Source of the DNA: Bacteroidota bacterium
GTDB taxonomy: Bacteria; Bacteroidota; Bacteroidia; Cytophagales; Cyclobacteriaceae
Direction: 5' to 3'
DNA length: 64,000 bases
Assembly (NCBI GenBank): GCA_018267135.1
Contig: JAFDZA010000010.1
Coordinates: forward strand, 92,564-156,563
Numbering within the stretch: position 1 is the first letter of the stretch; each line of letters opens with the position of its first letter. Shown in pieces: positions 18,606-28,419 of the stretch. A program made the position numbers and the translations under genes. A model generated the notes under the pieces. The model saw only the letters and a list, made by a program, of their open reading frames with translations. It had not been told where the DNA came from and ran no database searches.

Positions 18606-21283
18606 AAAAAGATTTTCTAAACGACCGATTTAAACAACTACTGATCCGCCTGGTGCTGGTGGCCATCCCTACAATGGTCATTGGATTTATAACCTTACGT
18701 TTTATTAATTTTTCATACACCGCACTTAACACAGGCATAGCCGGGCAAACATTTTATTTTTCACTGGGGCTTCTGCTCGCTTACTCGCTTTATTATTACG
18801 GAGCCCGGTGGGTAGTGTCGCTTATTATTTTATGGGTAGTCTACCTGCTCTTGCAGCGCTTTATCAGCCGGTTGCCCGGTGAGTTTGATGTATTCTATGC
18901 CACCGCTCGGTTTCAACTCTATTCGACACTCTTCATTATCGGCTGGATGTTTGGGTTGCTTTTGATTAAAATCCGATGGAGTCATTTTATTTTGTTTGGG
19001 TTGCTGGCAGTAGTTACGCTCGTAGCTGTTTCTGATACTTTAGATATTAGCCTCTCCTATATTCTGGTGCATCTTGCCCCGGTGGTGGTGTATGGATTGT
19101 ACATGCTTTTTCTTTCCCCTGTTCTAACCGAGCGAATCGAATTGAGTTTTAAAAAATCAGGCCGGTTTCTGATCCGCATTGCCTTGTTTGTGTTATTGAT
19201 TTTGCTGGCCCTCTTCATTACCGAAAGTTTGTTTAGCGGCAACCTAAAAGTCGTAGAAAAGGAACTGGCCGCCCGCGGAGCCAAAGGCAAAAATAGTAAA
19301 GGAAACAACCAAGATAATTATGACGACCGCAACGGGCTGATGGAGAAAACCGATGACGGCTATCGCCTGAAAGACACCATGCGGGTAAGCACTAAGATGA
19401 GTTCGTCCGATAAGCTGATGTTCTGCGCCCGGCTCGATAATTATTTCCCGGATGGATCGCCCGCTCCATTGTATTTTGTTTACCATTACCTTACCCGGTA
19501 TGACCCCGCCAAAGAAAGTTTTACACGCGATGTTGGTGTGCCTTCGTTTGATGAACTGGAAGTAGATCCGGCCCGGCTGCCGATGTATTATTCGTTTACC
19601 GACACCTCCATCATCCGCAAATCCATGGCCGATAAATTCCGTAAGGTTACCGAGGCGAGTGTTTATCTTTCAGAAAATACGTGGAAGCATGCCGTACTCA
19701 GTCCTTCCAGCGCGTTTCATATTCAAACCATACCGGTAGAAAAAGATTTTCAAAAAACATTTTTATCGGCATACAAAACCTATTCGTTCACCTCTGAACT
19801 GAACAACGCTTACTTTGTTTACAATATTTCGGCCAGCCCAATGCTGGAAAAAATTCAGGAGCAGCGGTATGATGAGCTGAAGAAAATAAAAAATTACAAC
19901 AAAATAAATTCCGAAGTACTCTCCTACTATACCGAATACCCCACCGGAGCCATATACGATTCCATTGCCAAGCTGGCATTTCGCCTTTCCTCTAAAAATG
20001 CCCGGCCGCTGGATAAGGTACTGGCCGTACGCGATTTTTTTCTTCGTAAAAATGAAAACGGAAAACGAATCTTTCGCTACTCGCTTCAGGCCGGAGCTTT
20101 AGATGACCCCAACATACCCAGCTCTAAAATGCTGTACAATTTCTTATTTAAAACACACACGGGCTATTGCACGTACTATGCGGGGGCTTCTTTATTTATG
20201 CTGCGAGCATTAGGAGTGCCAACCCGCTTCACCACCGGCTTTGCCACCATCAACCGGGGCGACAAAAATAAAGGATGGTATTGGTTCTATGCCAGCCAGG
20301 CGCATGCCTGGACGCAGGTCTATTTTCCGGAATACGGTTGGATGGATTTTGATATGACCATCGGCAACGAAGAGCAACAAGGAGCCCCCAAACCCGATGG
20401 CACCCCGCCCCTTCCTCCGCCCGAACCCTGGCTGGTGCTAAGTGCCCGAACCGAATCCATTGACTTGAACAAAAAACAGATGACGGCTTCGTTTAAAGAT
20501 TTAATCTTTCAAAACACTACCTACCGGCTCAACAAAATTTTTACCCGGCCGGTCGATGCTTCGCTTTGCCGTGTGCTCTACAATAAACGCGACACCACGC
20601 TGGCCGCTATTAAACCGGGCGACTCGCTGATCATTGTTTCCTACAAAGACGAAGCCCGATCAATTCCCCGGCCGCAACCCGGTGTGGCCATCGAAACGCA
20701 AGTAGAAAATTTTCCTTCTCCTGTTATTGCCGATGAGATTCACATTCGTGGAAAGGAAAAACAAGCCGGTAAAAAAGAGGCAGGTAAAAAGAAAAACCAG
20801 GAACCCGAAAAGAAAATTACCCTGAAAGAGATTGCCTGGGTGTCGGGTATTACGGTGGGATCGTTTTTATTTCTGATACTTTTATTCCCTTTGTTGTATC
20901 TTCTTTATCGCCTCCTTCGGCTGGCGCTTGCTTCAAAAGGCTCAGCGCAGGCCGACCAACTCTACCGGGCTACATTGTACCGGCTGCACATGTTGGGCCT
21001 GGAAAGAGATACGGAAACCCCACTGGAGTATGCCGAGAAAAAAATAGATCCGGAAATGGCCACCGATTTTTCGGGATTCATGAGAACGTACCTGCGCTTG
21101 AAGTACGCCCCGGGCAACCTGACTGAAGACGACCAGCAACAGATCAGTGGGTTTGCCAAAAAAATCGGGACGGCTATCCGCCAGAAAAAAGGATTTTTCA
21201 AACGATTATCAAATTACTTTAACGTAGTGCGGGCGATCCGCTATTTTCAACAACCTTCTGAAACTGAAAACCCAACTGTATGA
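18602..21283 (+). CDS. Membrane transglutaminase-like protein (TgpA-like)
   Basis: The 893-aa product has five or six N-terminal transmembrane segments (about residues 10-220). A large extracytoplasmic region follows, then one more transmembrane segment near residues 750-775 and a cytosolic C-terminal domain. The transglutaminase core is intact. The cysteine is in GYCTYYAG (C523), the histidine in QAHAWTQVYF (H568) and the aspartate in WMDFD (D582). This is the TgpA-type arrangement, in which the peptidase/transglutaminase domain faces the periplasm. It overlaps its neighbours by 4 bases on both sides (ATGA), so DUF58, this protein and MoxR are probably made in fixed ratio. The substrate is unknown. 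Confidence 0.9.
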   Translation: MKKDFLNDRFKQLLIRLVLVAIPTMVIGFITLRFINFSYTALNTGIAGQTFYFSLGLLLAYSLYYYGARWVVSLIILWVVYLLLQRFISRLPGEFDVFYATARFQLYSTLFIIGWMFGLLLIKIRWSHFILFGLLAVVTLVAVSDTLDISLSYILVHLAPVVVYGLYMLFLSPVLTERIELSFKKSGRFLIRIALFVLLILLALFITESLFSGNLKVVEKELAARGAKGKNSKGNNQDNYDDRNGLMEKTDDGYRLKDTMRVSTKMSSSDKLMFCARLDNYFPDGSPAPLYFVYHYLTRYDPAKESFTRDVGVPSFDELEVDPARLPMYYSFTDTSIIRKSMADKFRKVTEASVYLSENTWKHAVLSPSSAFHIQTIPVEKDFQKTFLSAYKTYSFTSELNNAYFVYNISASPMLEKIQEQRYDELKKIKNYNKINSEVLSYYTEYPTGAIYDSIAKLAFRLSSKNARPLDKVLAVRDFFLRKNENGKRIFRYSLQAGALDDPNIPSSKMLYNFLFKTHTGYCTYYAGASLFMLRALGVPTRFTTGFATINRGDKNKGWYWFYASQAHAWTQVYFPEYGWMDFDMTIGNEEQQGAPKPDGTPPLPPPEPWLVLSARTESIDLNKKQMTASFKDLIFQNTTYRLNKIFTRPVDASLCRVLYNKRDTTLAAIKPGDSLIIVSYKDEARSIPRPQPGVAIETQVENFPSPVIADEIHIRGKEKQAGKKEAGKKKNQEPEKKITLKEIAWVSGITVGSFLFLILLFPLLYLLYRLLRLALASKGSAQADQLYRATLYRLHMLGLERDTETPLEYAEKKIDPEMATDFSGFMRTYLRLKYAPGNLTEDDQQQISGFAKKIGTAIRQKKGFFKRLSNYFNVVRAIRYFQQPSETENPTV

Positions 21284-22266
21284 CCGACAGCCTCTCAAAA
21301 CTGAAAACCCTTACCGCCAACATCGAAACGATTATTCGCGGCAAGCCGCAAGAAATAAAATATGTAGTTACCACCCTGCTGGCGCGGGGTCACATCTTAC
21401 TTGAAGATAACCCCGGAGCAGGCAAAACCGTGTTGGCTAAAACACTGGCACAATCTATTTCGGAAGGAACGGCAGACTTCCACTCGGCCCAGGGCGGGGT
21501 GGCCTTTAAACGCATTCAGTTTACACCCGACCTGCTGCCGATGGATTTAATCGGTTCGCATATTTATGATGAAACCAAAAAAGATTTTGTCTTCAAAAAA
21601 GGGCCGCTGTTTACCCACGTTTTGCTGGCCGATGAAATAAACCGGGCCTCGCCCAAAGTGCAGAGCGCTTTGCTGGAGTGTATGGCCGAAAACCAAATTT
21701 CGGCAGGCGACACTACTTTTCAGCTCGATCCGTTTTTCTTTACCATCGCCACACAAAACCCCATTGAGATGGAAGGAACCTATCCGCTTCCGGCCGCACA
21801 ACTGGATCGCTTCTTCATGAAAATTTCATTCGGCTATGTAAGCGAGGAAGTAGAATTCGATATTTATCAAAATTATCTCACCATCAACAACGGCAAGAAT
21901 ACCGTAAAACAAGTATTGGCCTACAACGACATTATACACCTGCAGCAGGAAGCGGAAAAAGTATATATCCATCCGGAGTTAATTAAAAGTGTAGTACACA
22001 TAGTGCAGGGCACACGCCATCATCAGGAGATAGCCTTGGGCTGCTCCACACGAGGAGGAATAATATTTATTAAATGTTTGAAAGCCTGGGCACTGGTAAA
22101 CCAGCGCGACTACGTCATTGAAGATGACCTGCAGGCACTGGCAAAGCCGGTGCTTCACCACCGGCTCATTTTCCGCCACCGCGAAGCTTCGCGCACTGCC
22201 CTGAACCAGCTCGTTGATCAGGAAGTAAACAAACTTTCGAAGATGGGTATCCAGTCAAAAAAATAA
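21280..22266 (+). CDS. MoxR-family AAA+ ATPase
   Basis: The 328-aa product has a Walker A motif GAGKTVLAKT near residues 46-55, Walker B LLADEINRASPKVQ, sensor-1 region FFTIATQNPIEMEGTYPLP, and the arginine-finger-type AQLDRFFMKI. MoxR ATPases act as chaperone-like remodelling enzymes, usually with vWA/DUF58 partners. Here the partner is two genes upstream. The start overlaps the transglutaminase stop by 4 bases. Confidence 0.95.
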   Translation: MTDSLSKLKTLTANIETIIRGKPQEIKYVVTTLLARGHILLEDNPGAGKTVLAKTLAQSISEGTADFHSAQGGVAFKRIQFTPDLLPMDLIGSHIYDETKKDFVFKKGPLFTHVLLADEINRASPKVQSALLECMAENQISAGDTTFQLDPFFFTIATQNPIEMEGTYPLPAAQLDRFFMKISFGYVSEEVEFDIYQNYLTINNGKNTVKQVLAYNDIIHLQQEAEKVYIHPELIKSVVHIVQGTRHHQEIALGCSTRGGIIFIKCLKAWALVNQRDYVIEDDLQALAKPVLHHRLIFRHREASRTALNQLVDQEVNKLSKMGIQSKK

Positions 22267-22267
22267 T

Positions 22268-24298
22268 ATGCGCCACGGGTTTCTTTTTAGTTGTTTGTTT
22301 TTTGGGAGTCTGTGGATGCCGGCTCAAAATGCCACCCGTCTGCAAATTGACCGGGAACGGAATGAATTAAAAACCTCTTTTACCGACTCAAAAACATACG
22401 ACAAAGCCCGTAGTTTTATCCGCAGAGACAGTACCTACTATGTGGGCTATATGCTGGAAGGGGCTTTTCTTTTTTTTCGGGCTAACGATGAACTCGGCTT
22501 CCACAAAGCCATCGGGCCGCTGAAAAAAGCCTGCCAAAAAATGGAAAACGATTTTGATCCGTTGCTGCGCATGCGCACCAATAATTTTGCCGACTACAGC
22601 GCGAACTACCGCTTTCAATCGGATTACGGATTGATTACCTATTTCCTTAGCCGTTGCTACCAGAATGTAGAAGATCAGGATCAGGCTATGAACGTATTGC
22701 GCCACGTACGCGACCGCAATTTTCAATTAGAGTTTAATCTGGATTCGTACAACACCATGGCCTGGCTCTACCACCGCAACCGGATGTACACCTCTAAACG
22801 ATTTTCATTTCTGAAAAATACCGTAAATGAAAATGTGCGCGCGGCCAACCAGTGTCTGGATTCGGCTCTGCGCAAACTCCAGATTGATATGCCCTTAAAT
22901 AATGGCTTGTTTGATCCGCGTTACCTCAACCGGCAATACCTGAGTACCTACCACTACAAAGCCATGATATACGATTACCTGCTCAATATTGATTCGGCCG
23001 GGTATTACTACGATGTGCTAATCCAAAACAATCAATATTCCAGTAACAACTATGCCGAATTTAAACTGGCGATGGGCGAGTTTGAAGAAGCTGATTTATT
23101 TTTTAAAGAAGCAGCCGAACGCGAACAAAGTATTGAAAAGAATACCAAAGAATATTATTACATGCGCGGCACGCTCAATATTTACCGCGGCCATCCTGAG
23201 CAAGCCGATACCCTGCTGAATAAAGTCATTCTGGAACAGGGCAGCACGCCCGGCTATGGCTGGCACAGCATCGGGCTGGCACGGGCGCTTCACTATGAAG
23301 GGTTGACGGCCGAAAGCCAGGAGCGCACCAACAAAGCGAGTCGCTTTCAGGAGTTGCACATCGGCACTACGTGGGGGCAGGAGCAATATAACCTGGCGGT
23401 AGCAGCCCTGCATTACCTCAACCAATTGCAATTCAAAAAAGAATATTGGTTTGAACACAACGAATGGTACTTCTGGTTTAATCCGGCTAATTGGTATCGC
23501 TGGCTAAAGTACACGCTGGAGATACGTCATCAAAAAATGTTGCTGGTATCGCTGGTGGCCGAAAACCCCGAACGCGATCAGGTAATCTATACCCTGTTCT
23601 CGCCCGAAAACCTGATGACGTTTGATGAGGTATGGTCGGTGATGGAAGGATTCGGCAACGATTATTTTATCGGCCTTTATAAAAAACGGCTGACCACCGA
23701 CAAACGGCCTCGTCTGAAAAAATATTTTAAGTATGTGCTCGGCAAATTATATCTGGCCGAAGGAAAAGAAGGTGAAGCCATCTCGTATTTAGAGCAGGTG
23801 CTGAACGATCCGGATACCGCTGATCCTTACCAAACACTGCTGCGGGCACGCACCTATGAAGCTTTGGCGTTAGCCACCGGAGGCACAAAACGGGAAACTA
23901 ATATCAGGCAACTGTACCTCACCTATCCGCAACTGGTTCCATTTTCCGGTTTAAAAATGAAAATGCAATTAGATGTTGATAACCCAATGCCGGAAGCCTA
24001 TCGCCCCATTCTTAATCAACTAAAAAACACTCATATTGATTTCGGCACCAGCACCGATTTGCCGGCTGTGCGCTTATCCTTTACCCCGCGCGGGGAAGCG
24101 CTGGATATTCATTACTCTGTTACAGTCGGGGGGAACCCCTTTCAGCAGGGAGTTTTCCGGGTAGAGAAAACTGAATTTAATTCAGCTGGCTTGTTGCTGG
24201 CATACCATCTTTTTGGTATTCCGAAAACCAAAATAGGAGAGTGGGTGCCTGTTGCCCCGGCTGTTGCTGAAAAAGAAAAGGACAAGCGGCCGGTATAA
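22268..24298 (+). CDS. Exported TPR-type protein, last gene of the MoxR operon
   Basis: The 676-aa product begins one base after the MoxR stop codon, so it belongs to the same operon. It has a signal peptide (about residues 1-20, ending MPAQ). Most of the rest is helical with TPR-like repeats (for example the segments AMNVLRHVRDRNFQLEFNL and LGKLYLAEGKEGEAISYLE), indicating a periplasmic scaffold. No catalytic motif is visible. It may serve as a periplasmic partner of the transglutaminase-like protein, judging only from gene order. Confidence 0.75.
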   Translation: MRHGFLFSCLFFGSLWMPAQNATRLQIDRERNELKTSFTDSKTYDKARSFIRRDSTYYVGYMLEGAFLFFRANDELGFHKAIGPLKKACQKMENDFDPLLRMRTNNFADYSANYRFQSDYGLITYFLSRCYQNVEDQDQAMNVLRHVRDRNFQLEFNLDSYNTMAWLYHRNRMYTSKRFSFLKNTVNENVRAANQCLDSALRKLQIDMPLNNGLFDPRYLNRQYLSTYHYKAMIYDYLLNIDSAGYYYDVLIQNNQYSSNNYAEFKLAMGEFEEADLFFKEAAEREQSIEKNTKEYYYMRGTLNIYRGHPEQADTLLNKVILEQGSTPGYGWHSIGLARALHYEGLTAESQERTNKASRFQELHIGTTWGQEQYNLAVAALHYLNQLQFKKEYWFEHNEWYFWFNPANWYRWLKYTLEIRHQKMLLVSLVAENPERDQVIYTLFSPENLMTFDEVWSVMEGFGNDYFIGLYKKRLTTDKRPRLKKYFKYVLGKLYLAEGKEGEAISYLEQVLNDPDTADPYQTLLRARTYEALALATGGTKRETNIRQLYLTYPQLVPFSGLKMKMQLDVDNPMPEAYRPILNQLKNTHIDFGTSTDLPAVRLSFTPRGEALDIHYSVTVGGNPFQQGVFRVEKTEFNSAGLLLAYHLFGIPKTKIGEWVPVAPAVAEKEKDKRPV

Positions 24299-24315
24299 TT
24301 TTTTTGTTTGGCGTG

Positions 24316-25113
24316 CTATCCAAATAACCTTAACTGCTCCATTTCATCTTCTCCAATTTTAAATAAGTCGGTTTCCTTTTTTCGGGAGGCAATAATAATT
24401 TTTATTTCTTTGGCATAAGGCGCAAACAACGATTGCACCATTTCTTCACGGTTGTTATGGCGCGACAAATGCGATAAAAACAGATGACTCATAAACGAAG
24501 GCCGGTGATCTACAAACAATTTCAAGGCCTGTTTGTTTGATAAGTGACCGTAGTTGCCTCGTACTCTATCCTTCAAAGCCGGAGAATACCAACCCCTCTC
24601 CAGCATATCCTCATCGTAGTTGCTTTCTAAAAAAGCAGCATGGCACTGCTTGAAATAACGAATGGTGTGGTGGCATGGTTTACCTAAATCGGTAAACACT
24701 CCTACCCTTACACAGCCATTGGTTACCATAACATTATGGGCATCTAAGGCATCGTGCTGTTTGGGCGAGCAGATGACTGAAAGTTGGTCGAATTTAATTT
24801 CTATTTCCGGTTCATAGATTCGTATCAGTTTCTCGTCTATCCCAAAATCAAAATGCGGACGGGTGCCGGCCGAAATGTAAACGGGAATTTGGTGTTTATG
24901 CGATACCCCCGCAGCTCCCACTACATGGTCGTTATGTTCGTGCGTAAGAAAAATTGCTTTTACTTTTTCTATAGAAAGAGCCAGGCGCTTAAGTCTGCGC
25001 ATCACTTCGCGATTAGAAATGCCGCAATCTACCAGCACGGCCTCGCGGTGGTTGCCTATATAATAACAATTGCCATTGCTGCCCGAGTTTAAGGATGCGG
25101 TAAAAAGCGACAT
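24316..25113 (-). CDS. Metallo-beta-lactamase-fold hydrolase (YycJ/WalJ-like)
   Basis: The 265-aa cytosolic protein has the dinuclear metal motif THEHNDHVVGA, the early segment SLNSGSNGNCYYIG and the later NYGHLSN and FLSHLSRHNN histidine motifs. The short size and the SGSNGN start resemble the YycJ/WalJ group, possible exonucleases linked to DNA or cell-wall metabolism in other phyla. The substrate here is uncertain. It converges with the TPR gene, with 17 bases between the stops. Confidence 0.88.
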   Translation of the reverse strand: MSLFTASLNSGSNGNCYYIGNHREAVLVDCGISNREVMRRLKRLALSIEKVKAIFLTHEHNDHVVGAAGVSHKHQIPVYISAGTRPHFDFGIDEKLIRIYEPEIEIKFDQLSVICSPKQHDALDAHNVMVTNGCVRVGVFTDLGKPCHHTIRYFKQCHAAFLESNYDEDMLERGWYSPALKDRVRGNYGHLSNKQALKLFVDHRPSFMSHLFLSHLSRHNNREEMVQSLFAPYAKEIKIIIASRKKETDLFKIGEDEMEQLRLFG

Positions 25114-25184
25114 GAAATAAAATTTTTTAAAGTACCGGAATAAAAACTACATGGCCGTGGTCTAATCAGAAAAAATATAAACAC

Positions 25185-25556
25185 ATGAAAACTACAAGAA
25201 GTTGGGGTGTGCTGCTGGGAATAATGCTGGCCGCCATCTCGTCTGCCGCCATCGCGCAAAGCCACGGCCGTGGCCATGGGGGGCACGATAATAAAAGGTA
25301 TAGCTACGACCATTCGGGCAAAAGTTCGCTAGCCAACCGGGTGTACCACATTACCGATGCCGACAGCGTGCAGAAAATAAAAATGAAACCGGTGTTGGAC
25401 AAAACTGCTAAGCGTTTAGAAGCATTGCGTGCCAGCTATCAAAAGCAAGAAAAACGTGTAATGGACTCGCTGAGCTCGCAACTCAAACCCATGCTTAAAG
25501 AAGATCAGTTAAAGAAACTAAACGACTGGCGCAGTCGAAAAAGCAGTAAAAACTAA
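25185..25556 (+). CDS. Small histidine-rich periplasmic protein
   Basis: The 123-aa product has a signal peptide (about residues 1-25, ending AIAQ). A histidine/glycine-rich stretch follows (SHGRGHGGHDNKRYSYDH) that could bind metal. Residues about 60-115 form a charged helical region (LDKTAKRLEALRASYQKQEK, then LKPMLKEDQLKKLNDW) reminiscent of Spy/CpxP-type envelope-stress proteins with their 'L-T-x-x-Q' repeats. The resemblance is general only. It is divergent from the hydrolase gene and followed by a good terminator. Confidence 0.65.
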   Translation: MKTTRSWGVLLGIMLAAISSAAIAQSHGRGHGGHDNKRYSYDHSGKSSLANRVYHITDADSVQKIKMKPVLDKTAKRLEALRASYQKQEKRVMDSLSSQLKPMLKEDQLKKLNDWRSRKSSKN

Positions 25557-25565
25557 GCAACAATT

Positions 25566-25598
25566 AGGCTGCCGACAAAGGGCAGCCTCTTTTTTTTA
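25566..25598 (+). terminator. Rho-independent terminator
   Basis: Stem AGGCTGCC / GGCAGCCT (25566-25573 with 25581-25588), a 7-base loop, then a run of T. It lies just after the small periplasmic protein gene. Confidence 0.85.
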
Positions 25599-25670
25599 TT
25601 GGCTTTTTAAGCTAAGCTATCAACAATTATATTTAACTCTAATCGTACTTTAGGAATATACCCTCAGGGT

Positions 25671-26288
25671 TTAAAACTTAAAAAAATACCGTGCAAAGGC
25701 ATACAAGCCTAACACCAGCAACACCAAACCGGGTATGGTGCGCACCAGAAAATTACCCTGAATATAGGGTGCTACTTTCCTTGCAAAACGGATTACCAGC
25801 GAAAGCAGTGCGAGTGCGCCTACCGAGGTGCCCAGCACATAACTATGCAATAGCCCGGGCGTGGAGAGGCTGATCCAGCCCTGGGCTTTAAGATATGCAG
25901 TGAAGCCCATCCAATAGGGAATGGCCATGGGGTTAAGCAAACTCAGAGCCAACCCACGCCTAAAGCCGCTCTCGCTAAATTTTTTGGCAAACCCTGTGGG
26001 GGGTTTCGATGGCAGTAAATTAAAAACCCCCAGTGATGTCATAACAATGGCGGCAATCAACTGAAAGTTTTGCACCACCATGGGGGAAGAGGAAAGCCAG
26101 GATTCAAACTGAACGCCAATCCATGCGTAAGGATATTCCACAATGGCCACTGCCAGTGCAAAGCGTTTGGCCACTTCTATTTTTTCCTGAAGGGCTAATT
26201 GCAAAATGGTTACGTTCAGCGTACCCGGAGGAATGGAGCCAATGAAACTGAAAAAAAAACCAAGTGAAAAAACAAATAGGTAATACAT
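25671..26288 (-). CDS. LysE-family translocator
   Basis: The 205-aa inner-membrane protein has about six hydrophobic segments. The N-terminal region FSFIGSIPPGTLNVTILQLA matches the LysE/RhtB exporter start, where a conserved 'PGP/PGT' follows the first helix, and a second half-repeat carries LLNPMAIPYWMGF. The family exports amino acids or similar small molecules. The substrate is unknown. The ATG is 2 bases from the stop of the ATP-grasp gene, so these two are cotranscribed. Confidence 0.85.
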   Translation of the reverse strand: MYYLFVFSLGFFFSFIGSIPPGTLNVTILQLALQEKIEVAKRFALAVAIVEYPYAWIGVQFESWLSSSPMVVQNFQLIAAIVMTSLGVFNLLPSKPPTGFAKKFSESGFRRGLALSLLNPMAIPYWMGFTAYLKAQGWISLSTPGLLHSYVLGTSVGALALLSLVIRFARKVAPYIQGNFLVRTIPGLVLLVLGLYAFARYFFKF

Positions 26289-26290
26289 AG

Positions 26291-27319
26291 TTAGCGTTGC
26301 AATGCTTTACATTTTTTATAAATGGATATTCCCTCGCGAAACGAAAGATAGGGAACTCCGCGCAAATGGTTTTCGCGGCTTATGCGGTAAAGGTTTTTCC
26401 AATGCCGGATTAAATCGGCTACGCCTTTCCACAATGAAGCGTTGGGATGATAGATATGCGAAGGCTCGGCACCACATCCGTTAAGCTCTACAATCTTTAC
26501 GTTTCCTTTTTCTAATTCTTCTATCGATGCGCACCGCAGATCATACCGTCCGAAATAAAACCCTGGAATATTTCTGCTGATGCGGTCAAACGATTCGTTC
26601 AGCATGGGTGTAATGTACTGATTGGCATTTATAAAAGCAGTGCCCAAACAATGGTTGCCGATAGAAACAAGTTCTATTTTTTCGCCTTCGGTCAGAACCC
26701 GGTCTAATTGGAATTGGTATTTTTTTTTCAGCACTTCCCATTGCAGTATGGCGCGGCTATTTTCTAAAATTAATTCGCTCAATTTTTTTTTGCCGTCTCC
26801 GTAAACACTTAAAAACTCTTTACCGGTAATCGAATTGACTACGCCTTTTTCTTCGTTTGGAAACCGCACATAGTACACCCCAAACTCCAGCGGGAGATCA
26901 ATCCATTGCTGTACGATAAAGGGAATCTTGATTTCCGAAAGATACTGTTGCGCTTCGTCTGGATTATTAATCTTCCGCACCATCCACCCGCGCTCGCCCA
27001 GATCGGGTTTAAATATCAGTGGATAGGCCAGGCCGGCTTCCAGCAATTGGGTTTCGAGGGTAGTTGTTGAAACCGGTAATTTTATCAGTATGGTTTTCGG
27101 CTTCAACGTGTCGGCAATAAGCGACAGCACTTCGTATTTTGATTCGCCCATCATACCACCCGATAAAATGCCCGGGTTAGAAGCCGAAAAATAAAAGAAG
27201 GAGCGTTCGCGCAGCGAATACCATAGCCACATCAACACCAACGGAATATGGATAATGCCAAATGGCCAGTACTCCCAATTAAAAAGTTTGATAAAAAATT
27301 TTCGTCCTCTCAATGCCAT
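26291..27319 (-). CDS. ATP-grasp domain protein (D-Ala-D-Ala ligase-like)
   Basis: The 342-aa product has two hydrophobic stretches near the N-terminus, then an ATP-grasp domain. Relevant segments are YPLIFKPDLGERGW (ATP-binding lysine region), IPFIVQQWID, and FYFGRYDLRCASIEELEKGN followed by IVELNGCGAEPSH (metal-binding acidic residues and Asn). It could form a peptide or amide bond in an unknown product, or modify another metabolite. It lies in a tight run between DinB-like and LysE-like genes, 3 bases from its upstream neighbour. An exporter directly downstream makes a small-molecule product attractive, but that is an inference. Confidence 0.8.
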   Translation of the reverse strand: MALRGRKFFIKLFNWEYWPFGIIHIPLVLMWLWYSLRERSFFYFSASNPGILSGGMMGESKYEVLSLIADTLKPKTILIKLPVSTTTLETQLLEAGLAYPLIFKPDLGERGWMVRKINNPDEAQQYLSEIKIPFIVQQWIDLPLEFGVYYVRFPNEEKGVVNSITGKEFLSVYGDGKKKLSELILENSRAILQWEVLKKKYQFQLDRVLTEGEKIELVSIGNHCLGTAFINANQYITPMLNESFDRISRNIPGFYFGRYDLRCASIEELEKGNVKIVELNGCGAEPSHIYHPNASLWKGVADLIRHWKNLYRISRENHLRGVPYLSFREGISIYKKCKALQR

Positions 27320-27322
27320 GAA

Positions 27323-27844
27323 TCAATGCGCCTTTTCAAAATTTTCTTGGCGGTAACGAAGGGTAGAGGCGGCCACTCCAAAGTCAACCGGTAATATAAC
27401 ATGGGGGGCCACTTCGCGGAAACCGATTTTCATAATGGCCATGTGGTGCACGGTGTGTTCGATGTTGTAAATAATTTCGCGATAGCTGTTAGTCTGTACC
27501 TCGATAGACTCGCTGCCTTCTTCGTCATACGCTATCTGCAAGGTTAAGGGTTTATCCGTCTGTATGGAGCCGATAAATGTTTTGATCAGCTGAATTGCCT
27601 GGAGTGCCCGTTCCGGTCTTCCCTCTATGTTTTTGTCGTGAGTACGTTTATCATAGTTAATTATGCCTGCCTCAAATCCTTTTTCCAGGCACATAAAAAA
27701 TTCTAATGTATGGCGCACATGTTGCCCAATGGAGGCTCCGCTCAGAACTTTTAAAGGGCAGGCAAATTCTTCGGTTGTTAGCGGCTTAACCGAATGGGTA
27801 AGTTGGTCTAACAACGTATGGCAGGTAAGAATGAGTTGGTTCAT
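27323..27844 (-). CDS. DinB-family protein
   Basis: The 173-aa protein has the four-helix DinB layout. Histidines are placed like the metal triad: GASIGQHVRHTLEF near residue 57 and YNIEHTVHHMAIMKIGF near residue 130. The family includes metal-dependent transferases using bacillithiol or mycothiol-like cofactors, but many members have no known activity. It sits directly upstream of the ATP-grasp gene with no room for a separate promoter. Confidence 0.82.
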   Translation of the reverse strand: MNQLILTCHTLLDQLTHSVKPLTTEEFACPLKVLSGASIGQHVRHTLEFFMCLEKGFEAGIINYDKRTHDKNIEGRPERALQAIQLIKTFIGSIQTDKPLTLQIAYDEEGSESIEVQTNSYREIIYNIEHTVHHMAIMKIGFREVAPHVILPVDFGVAASTLRYRQENFEKAH

Positions 27845-27893
27845 GTTTACTTTTGACTGACTAAGTTAACAAAACTCCCTTTTGTGGCAAGTG

Positions 27894-28418
27894 TTAATCG
27901 AACTGGTTTTGCAGGCACGCCCAAACCAGTTCGGGTTCATATCCTTTACTAATGGCATACCGGGCTACTTTGTTTTTCTTTTTAAACAAGTTGGGCTCGC
28001 TTACCGATTTAAAATGTTTTTGCAAGATGGTGTTTAGTGTTTTTCCATATTCCTGGCGATCAATTTCAGCCAGACCTTTGGCGATGCACCGGGGTGTAAG
28101 CCCTCGTCCTTCCAGCTCGCGTTGTATTTTCAGCCGCCCCCATTTCAACATCCTGAATTTCCCCCCGGCAAAAGCTTTCGCAAACCGTTCTTCGTTTAAA
28201 AATCCTTCAGTGATCAACTGCGAAAGAAGCGCATCGACTTGGGTTGAATAAAGACCGTATTCAAATAATTTGTTTTTTACTTCCCGATGAGATCGCTCCT
28301 GGTACGCGCAATAACGATAAATTTTAGACAGCGCAACCGAAGGAGATGATCGGTTAACTTTAGAATTTGTAAATGAAGTATAGGGTTTGTCCTCTCGTTT
28401 CATTTTCAAATTTGCCAA
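27894..28418 (-). CDS. recX: Regulatory protein RecX
   Basis: The 174-aa product has three-helix repeats typical of RecX, an inhibitor or modulator of RecA filaments. Signatures include YCAYQERSHREVKNKLFEYG (residues about 37-56), LITEGFLNEERFAKAFAGGKFR and the lysine-rich KKNKVARYAISKGYEPELVW. RecA is not in this window. Its ATG begins just after the stop of the YcxB-like gene. Confidence 0.93.
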   Translation of the reverse strand: MANLKMKREDKPYTSFTNSKVNRSSPSVALSKIYRYCAYQERSHREVKNKLFEYGLYSTQVDALLSQLITEGFLNEERFAKAFAGGKFRMLKWGRLKIQRELEGRGLTPRCIAKGLAEIDRQEYGKTLNTILQKHFKSVSEPNLFKKKNKVARYAISKGYEPELVWACLQNQFD

Positions 28419-28419
28419 A